This document shows positions 28,198-35,354 of a stretch of 35,354 nt of DNA, one piece after another; positions within the stretch are counted from its first letter, which is position 1, and each line of letters opens with the position of its first letter. The stretch covers positions 1 through 35,354 of the forward strand of contig CACDNT010000009.1 of the NCBI GenBank assembly GCA_902554195.1, in the 5' to 3' direction. Source of the DNA: an uncultured Pelagibacteraceae bacterium. GTDB taxonomy: Bacteria; Pseudomonadota; Alphaproteobacteria; Pelagibacterales; Pelagibacteraceae. The notes beneath the pieces were generated by a model. That model did not search any database, was not told the DNA's origin, and saw only the letters and a list, made by a program, of their open reading frames with translations. Both the position numbers and the translations under genes were made by a program.

Positions 28198-28658
28198 TGG
28201 AATCTTTAATAAAACTCTTAACTAAAAAAAGACTTAAACTCTCAATTGCAGAATCTTGTACTGGCGGTTTGCTAGCAAGTTTAATTACGTCTGTGAATGG
28301 AGCCTCAAAAGTTTTTAATTTAGGCCTGATCACCTACTCAAATCGAGCAAAAATAAAAATTTTAAAAGTGAATAAAAATATTATCAGAAAATATGGTGCT
28401 GTGAGTGAAGAATGCTGTTCTGCAATGGTTATTAATTTATCTAAAATATCAAAAGCTAATATTAATGTTTCTATAACTGGTATCGCAGGGCCAAAAGGAG
28501 GCACTAAACAAAAACCTGTAGGTTTAGTTTATATTGGAATTAAAAAAGGCAATAAAATTCAAATAAATAAGTGCTTATTTAAAAGCAAAAAAAGATTATC
28601 AGTACAAAGGGCTACAGTTAAAAAAGCTTTAAAATTAATTCTCAGTGTTGCTAAATAA
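28197..28658 (+). CDS. pncC: Nicotinamide-nucleotide amidase (CinA C-terminal domain protein)
   Basis: Deamidates nicotinamide mononucleotide in pyridine-nucleotide recycling. The 153-residue stand-alone CinA C-terminal domain has LSIAESCTGGLLASLITSVNGASKVF, GLITYSNRAKIKIL, YGAVSEECCSAMV and ITGIAGPKGGTKQKPVGLVYIG, all typical. The ATG at 28197 is chosen over one at 28131 because it overlaps the pgpA stop (TGATG) and the reading then begins at the domain start. The last 24 bases overlap the opposite-strand gene ending at 28635. Confidence 0.94.
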   Translation: MESLIKLLTKKRLKLSIAESCTGGLLASLITSVNGASKVFNLGLITYSNRAKIKILKVNKNIIRKYGAVSEECCSAMVINLSKISKANINVSITGIAGPKGGTKQKPVGLVYIGIKKGNKIQINKCLFKSKKRLSVQRATVKKALKLILSVAK

Positions 28659-29093
28659 CTTCTCTGCTCTTTTCTGAAAAGCATCAGCTATTTTTTCCAA
28701 ACCAAATTGAAAAGAAACAACCATTAAAGAATTAAGAAATTTATTCTTAATTTCAAAATCAATATCAAAAGTAACCTCTGTCATACCATCTTTTTTATCA
28801 GTAAATATCCAATTATTTGAAAGATGATTTAGAGGCCCATCTATATTTTTTACAAATATTGAGTCTTCTTTTTCGTTAAAAACAACATCACTTTTGTAAG
28901 TGTCTTTAAATGGTCCTTTGCCAATAGTTAAATCAGCAACTATTCTGGTCAAATCATCTACTTTTTTATTTTCATAAACTCTTGCACTGTAACAAAATGG
29001 GACAAATTCAGGATATTTTTCAATATCCAGAACTAAATCAATTAACTCTTTTTTTTTACATTCAATTAATCGCTTAACTGAAGCTTTGGGCAT
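28635..29093 (-). CDS. RatA/Coq10-family START-domain protein (ubiquinone-binding type)
   Basis: A 152-residue SRPBCC (START-like) protein: CKKKELIDLVLDIEKYPEFVPFCYSARV is the family's hallmark N-terminal part, followed by VADLTIGKGPFKDTYKSDVVF, NHLSNNWIFT and FQFGLEKIADAFQKRAEKLF. Relatives are Coq10, which binds ubiquinone, and RatA, named for a toxin acting on ribosomes; which applies here cannot be decided. Its ATG overlaps the lipA stop by one base. The 3' end overlaps the convergent pncC gene by 24 bases. Confidence 0.9.
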   Translation of the reverse strand: MPKASVKRLIECKKKELIDLVLDIEKYPEFVPFCYSARVYENKKVDDLTRIVADLTIGKGPFKDTYKSDVVFNEKEDSIFVKNIDGPLNHLSNNWIFTDKKDGMTEVTFDIDFEIKNKFLNSLMVVSFQFGLEKIADAFQKRAEKLFSNTEN

Positions 29094-30025
29094 TAATGAT
29101 TATTTATTCTATTTTGTTTAAGTTTAGCAAAATCTTCATCTGCATGATATGAAGATCTTGTTAAAGGAGATGAGGAAACTAATAAAAAACCTTTTGCTTT
29201 TGCTATATCACCTAATTCATTAAATTCCTCGGGTTTATAATATCTGTCTAGTGGAAAATGTTTTACAGATGGTTGTAGATACTGTCCAATTGTTAAAAAA
29301 TCTACATCAGCAGATTTTAAATCATCCATTACCTGTAAAATTTCATCTCTTGTCTCACCTAAACCAACCATTATTCCAGATTTAGTAAAAACTTTCTTGT
29401 TCATTTTTTTTGCATTTTTTAAAAGCTCAAGAGATGCAAAATATCTTGAGCCTGGTCTAACTTTTAAATAAAGACTAGGTACAGTTTCAATATTGTGATT
29501 AAATACGTCAGGGTTAGCTTCTAATACTCTTTTGTAAGCATCACCTTTTCTTAAAAAATCAGGGGTTAAAACTTCGATAGTTGTATTAGGATTGGTTTTT
29601 CTTGTCTGGTTTATAACTTCATAAAAATGATTTGAACCACCATCATCTAGATCATCTCTATCAACCGAAGTGATTACCACATGTTTTAAATCTAATTTTT
29701 TAACGGCTTGAGATATTTTAATTGGCTCTAGCTCATCTAATTTCTCTGGTTTACCAGTTTTAACATCACAAAAAGCACATGCCCTTGTGCATGTATCACC
29801 CATTATCATAAAAGTTGCATGTCTTTTGCTCCAACACTCAGTTATATTTGGACAGTTTGCTTCCTGACAAACTGTTACAAGATTATTTTTATTTATAATT
29901 GTTTTTGTTAAAAAAAATTCCTTACTATTATTAAGTTTTGATCTAATCCAATCAGGTTTTTTTTTAATTGGATTAATTGGGTTCTTTACTTTTTCAGGGT
30001 GTCTGGGTTTAATTTTTTGTGTCAT
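29093..30025 (-). CDS. lipA: Lipoyl synthase
   Basis: Radical-SAM enzyme inserting sulphur into octanoyl groups to make lipoyl cofactors for pyruvate and 2-oxoglutarate dehydrogenase and glycine cleavage. The auxiliary cluster ligands are Cys53, Cys58 and Cys64 ([14 protein letters not shown]), and the radical-SAM ligands are Cys79, Cys83 and Cys86 (CTRACAFC). Later motifs [24 protein letters not shown] and [13 protein letters not shown] fit the family. Length 310 is normal. It overlaps ftsB by 17 bases. Confidence 0.98.
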   Translation of the reverse strand: MTQKIKPRHPEKVKNPINPIKKKPDWIRSKLNNSKEFFLTKTIINKNNLVTVCQEANCPNITECWSKRHATFMIMGDTCTRACAFCDVKTGKPEKLDELEPIKISQAVKKLDLKHVVITSVDRDDLDDGGSNHFYEVINQTRKTNPNTTIEVLTPDFLRKGDAYKRVLEANPDVFNHNIETVPSLYLKVRPGSRYFASLELLKNAKKMNKKVFTKSGIMVGLGETRDEILQVMDDLKSADVDFLTIGQYLQPSVKHFPLDRYYKPEEFNELGDIAKAKGFLLVSSSPLTRSSYHADEDFAKLKQNRINNH

Positions 30026-30317
30026 TTTTTTTTATAATATAAATTTTTTCATTTTTTTTTCCAAATAAAAACCTCTCTCTAATTAAAGTCTCAATATAAT
30101 CAAGATCAAGATTGTCACTTAATAATGAATTCTTAAAATCCAAGTCATTTATTTGTTTTATAAGCGATAATTCCTTAATTTTTAAATCATTTAAGATTTG
30201 TTTTTTTTCATAATATGAAATTAACCCTCTTTCACCTGATAAAAGATTAAAGAAAAAATATATAATTAAAAAAATTGATATTAGTAAAAAATAATTTTTT
30301 TTTAATCTTTGAAGCAT
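30009..30317 (-). CDS. ftsB: FtsB/DivIC-like septum-formation protein
   Basis: A small bitopic protein of 102 residues: a membrane segment (about 9-27), then a coiled coil (about 36-75) and [16 protein letters not shown], the conserved end of the FtsB family. FtsB joins FtsL and FtsQ at the division site. Its place directly after eno is the usual one in Gram-negative genomes and is the strongest support. It shares one base with eno (start overlaps the eno stop) and its 3' end overlaps lipA by 17 bases. Confidence 0.88.
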   Translation of the reverse strand: MLQRLKKNYFLLISIFLIIYFFFNLLSGERGLISYYEKKQILNDLKIKELSLIKQINDLDFKNSLLSDNLDLDYIETLIRERFLFGKKNEKIYIIKKNDTKN

Positions 30318-31569
30318 TAATGAATCTTATTCATTCTGGCCTTTTTTCCAAGTTCTTCTTCTATACGAATTAATTGATTATATTTAGCAACTCTTTCTGA
30401 TCTAGCTAAAGATCCTGTTTTGATTTGATTAGAATTAGTACCCACTGCAAGGTCTGCAATAAATGTATCTTCGCTATCTCCAGATCTATGAGAAATGATT
30501 GTTTGAAATCCTATAGTTTGAGCAAATCGAATTACATCTAAGGTTTCTGAAACTGTGCCAATTTGATTTAATTTAATCAAAATTGAATTAGATGATAAAT
30601 TTAAAAAACCTTTTTTAAGTCGTTCAAGATTAGTAACATAAAGATCATCACCAACAATCTGAATTTTTTTGACTGATTTCATTAATTTATTCCATGATAT
30701 CCAATCGTTTTCTGCAAATGGATCTTCTATTGATTTAATCTTATATCTATTAATTATTTTTTTATATTCTTGAATAGATTTTTCGACAGAAATATAGCTT
30801 TTAGAATGAATAGAATATTTGTTTTTCTTATACAGTTCATTTGCAGCTACATCCAAACAAATTGAAACATCTTTACCGTTAACAAATCCTGACTTCCTAA
30901 TAGCTGAAACAATTAAATCTAAAGCATGATTATTATTGTTAATCATTGGTGCAAATCCACCTTCATCACCAACAGATGTTGAAAGTCCTTTATTCTTTAT
31001 AATTTTGCTCAAATTTTTAATCACTAAAAAACAAATCCTCATCGCATCGGTGAAATTTTTTGCGCGGTCTGGCCTGATCATAAATTCTTGAATTCTCAAA
31101 CCATTATTAGCATGTGCTCCTCCATTAATTATATTCATAAGAGGAAAAGGTAATCTAAAATTGTTTTTTATAAAAAAAGTTTTATACAATGGTTGTTTCT
31201 TAATTTTCGCTGAAAGTTTTTTTGCTGCCATTGATACAGCTAATATAGAATTAGCTCCTAATTTAGTTTTTTGTCTTGTTCCATCTAAATTAATCATTAT
31301 AGCGTCTATTCTCTCTTGGTTATGTATACTTTGTCCTCTAAGTTTTTTTGAAATTTTAGTGTTGACCAAGTTAATTGCATTCAAAACACTTTTTCCTAAG
31401 TATCTTTTGTTATTTTTATCTCTTTTTTCAAAAGCTTCGTAAGTTCCTGTCGACGCTCCCGAAGGACAAATTGCTATTGCACTTTTATTTTTTGTAAAAA
31501 CCTCAGCTTCAATTGTTGGATTACCTCTACTATCGAAAACTTGTCGGGCTTTTACTTTTGTAATTTTAC

Positions 31570-31573
<4 letters not shown>
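30317..31573 (-). CDS. eno: Enolase
   Basis: Converts 2-phosphoglycerate to phosphoenolpyruvate. Motifs include [65 protein letters not shown], the metal-site [31 protein letters not shown] and [18 protein letters not shown]. At 418 residues it is slightly short. The start is GTG at 31573, overlapping the kdsA stop as GTGA. Confidence 0.97.
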
Positions 31574-34019
<2,446 letters not shown>

Positions 34020-34050
34020 TTATAGCTAATAAAAAAGTAAATTAAAAGTA

Positions 34051-34344
34051 TTAATTATTATTTTCTGGGATTGTTGGTGTGTCTTCCTCAACTTGATCTA
34101 AAACTGAGCTAGACGGTGTCAAATCACCTCTTGATACGATCGTTAGAGCTAAACTACATATAATAAATAAAGTTGCAACAACACCAGTTGCTTTTGTCAT
34201 AAAATTTCCTGCAGTTTTAGAAAACATCATGTTTTCCTGTGAAACTCCGATTCCCAGTGCTCCACCCTCAGATTTTTGCATTAAAACTAATAAAACTAGA
34301 ACTAAAGCAAGAATGATGTTCAGTACTAACAATATATTTTCCAT
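34051..34344 (-). CDS. secG: Preprotein translocase subunit SecG
   Basis: Small auxiliary subunit of the SecYEG channel, 97 residues. Two membrane segments (about 3-22 and 52-71) flank the conserved cytoplasmic LMQKSEGGALGIG, with the typical MFSKTAGNFMTKATGVVATLFI. The C-terminal tail is acidic and rich in Pro and Ser (EEDTPTIPENNN). It starts 5 bases after the tpiA stop, an arrangement conserved across many bacteria. Confidence 0.95.
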   Translation of the reverse strand: MENILLVLNIILALVLVLLVLMQKSEGGALGIGVSQENMMFSKTAGNFMTKATGVVATLFIICSLALTIVSRGDLTPSSSVLDQVEEDTPTIPENNN

Positions 34345-34349
34345 GCAGT

Positions 34350-35072
34350 TTAATTATACGTTTTTTTGATTATATCAATGAATTTTTTGGGATCTTGAGA
34401 GGCTCCTCCTATTAGAAATCCGTCAATATTTTTTATTAATTTTAATTCATTTATATTTTTTGAATTTACTGAACCACCATATAAAACTTTGATATTTCGA
34501 ACTTTTTTTTTTATAAAATTTATAGTGTTAAATAAGTCATCTGCTTTAGGAATTAGACCTGTCCCAATTGCCCACACAGGTTCATAAGCAATTACAATAT
34601 TTTTTCTTTTCTTAATTTTTTGTAAACCAAAATTAATTTGCTTAGATAAAATTTTTTTGGTAATTTTTTTTCGTTTTTGACCTAAGCTTTCACCTATACA
34701 AAAAATAACCTTTAAACCTGCTTGAGTTGCTGCTCTAATCTTGGCATTAATTAGTTTATCCGTTTCACCAGTTTCGCGATTTTCTGAATGTCCTAAAATA
34801 ACATATTTGGCCCCAACATTTTTTAACATCGTAGGATTTATAGAACCAGTAGAAGCGCCATAAGTAAAACTTTCATGACAATTCTGAGCACCAACTTGAA
34901 TTTTGGAATTTATAACTTTTCTAGACATTGGATGAATTAATGTACTGGGCGGGCAATAAATAATTTTAATTTTTTTTGATTTTTTAAAAATTTTTAGAAA
35001 TTTGATTACTTTTTTAAGTGAATTCAATGTACTCAATCCACCAAACATTTTCCAATTAGCAATAAAATACAT
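34350..35072 (-). CDS. tpiA: Triosephosphate isomerase
   Basis: Interconverts dihydroxyacetone phosphate and glyceraldehyde 3-phosphate. Catalytic parts are Lys8 (NWKM), His95 (LGHSENRE, where the usual GHSERR reads GHSENR), Glu164 (AYEPVWAIGTG, followed by the flexible loop) and the phosphate-binding LYGGSVN. Length 240 is slightly short. It is the first gene of tpiA-secG, divergent from the gene at the right edge. Confidence 0.97.
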   Translation of the reverse strand: MYFIANWKMFGGLSTLNSLKKVIKFLKIFKKSKKIKIIYCPPSTLIHPMSRKVINSKIQVGAQNCHESFTYGASTGSINPTMLKNVGAKYVILGHSENRETGETDKLINAKIRAATQAGLKVIFCIGESLGQKRKKITKKILSKQINFGLQKIKKRKNIVIAYEPVWAIGTGLIPKADDLFNTINFIKKKVRNIKVLYGGSVNSKNINELKLIKNIDGFLIGGASQDPKKFIDIIKKTYN

Positions 35073-35143
35073 ATATTTATTTGTCTTATACTAAAATTTA
35101 ATCTATAGGTTTGCTTTTTATAGATCAATAAATTTATATAGTT

Positions 35144-35354
35144 ATGATTGGTACTTTTAGAAATTTTGCCAAAACAAAGTTTGCTGGCATATTAGTTTTT
35201 ATAATGATTATTCCTTTTGTATTTTGGGGTATGGGGAGTATGTTCAGTAGCGGAAATACAAATTCGATTGTAAAAATAAATGAGACTAATATTTCTACAA
35301 AGGAATTTATTGATTATTTAAATAATTCTGGAATTCCTCAGGACACAATAAGAG
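35144..35354 (+). CDS. SurA/PpiD-type periplasmic folding factor, N-terminal part (runs off right edge)
   Basis: Seventy residues are visible: a short basic start, MIGTFRNFAKTKFAG, a membrane anchor (about 15-33, ending FVFWGMGSMF), then KINETNISTKEFIDYLNNSG, the start of the SurA N-terminal domain. This layout matches PpiD, an inner-membrane-anchored peptidyl-prolyl isomerase that helps outer-membrane protein folding. The isomerase domain lies outside the window. ATG at 35144 lacks a strong ribosome site but the reading is convincing. Confidence 0.8.
   Translation, partial: MIGTFRNFAKTKFAGILVFIMIIPFVFWGMGSMFSSGNTNSIVKINETNISTKEFIDYLNNSGIPQDTIR

Noticed and set aside
26595..28658. Frameshift or truncation in ispDF, pgpA or pncC because of the overlaps
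   Set aside because: Each protein is full length with all hallmark motifs; overlaps are only 1 to 8 bases once the pncC start is set at 28197.

Overview
The window reads as chromosomal DNA of a marine alphaproteobacterium of the SAR11 clade (Pelagibacterales). The evidence is very AT-rich coding DNA with Lys, Asn and Ile rich proteins, intergenic gaps that never reach 300 bases, many 1 to 24 base gene overlaps, and gene clusters typical of this group (aap/yhd amino-acid transporter; ntrYX-trkAH; tpiA-secG-pyrG-kdsA-eno). No insertion sequence, prophage, CRISPR array or other mobile DNA was seen. The species assignment is inference.

Region 1 (1-9501) is a phosphate-starvation island. Mostly on the minus strand, read right to left, it holds a metallophosphoesterase of the PlcP type and a GT4 glycosyltransferase of the Agt type (the pair known to replace phospholipids by glycolipids in phosphorus-starved marine bacteria), the sensor kinase PhoR, an exported protein of unknown function, and pstS-pstC-pstA-pstB-phoU (phoU runs off the left edge; phoB would be expected beyond it). 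A lipid kinase of the diacylglycerol-kinase family is divergent from plcP. Repeats of a TTACA/TTAAA type element spaced 11 bp, resembling Pho boxes, lie before pstS, before the unknown exported gene, and between plcP and the lipid kinase. I infer one regulon: sense low phosphate, import it, strip phosphate head groups from membrane lipids, glycosylate the resulting diacylglycerol, and handle lipids by phosphorylation.

Region 2 (9502-15356) carries manC, ilvD and valS as a tightly overlapping minus-strand operon, then tRNA-Cys and tRNA-Asn on the plus strand. Region 3 (15361-20592) has a small Xre-type regulator, a four-gene polar amino-acid ABC transporter (aapJQMP, also called yhdWXYZ or bztABCD), and tRNA-Arg. 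A perfect 18-base palindrome sits just upstream of aapJ.

Region 4 (20625-26568) is ntrY-ntrX-trkA-trkH: a two-component system followed by potassium uptake. The NtrX protein has lost the GAFTGA sigma-54 contact loop and the Walker B glutamate, so it probably does not act as a classical sigma-54 activator. Region 5 (26595-28658, plus strand) is ispDF, pgpA and a pncC/cinA C-terminal gene, with overlapping ends. Region 6 (28635-35072, minus strand) is a long housekeeping run: tpiA, secG, pyrG, kdsA, eno, ftsB, lipA and a RatA/Coq10-like gene, covering glycolysis, nucleotide, Kdo, division and lipoate functions. The right edge holds the start of a SurA/PpiD-type folding factor on the plus strand.
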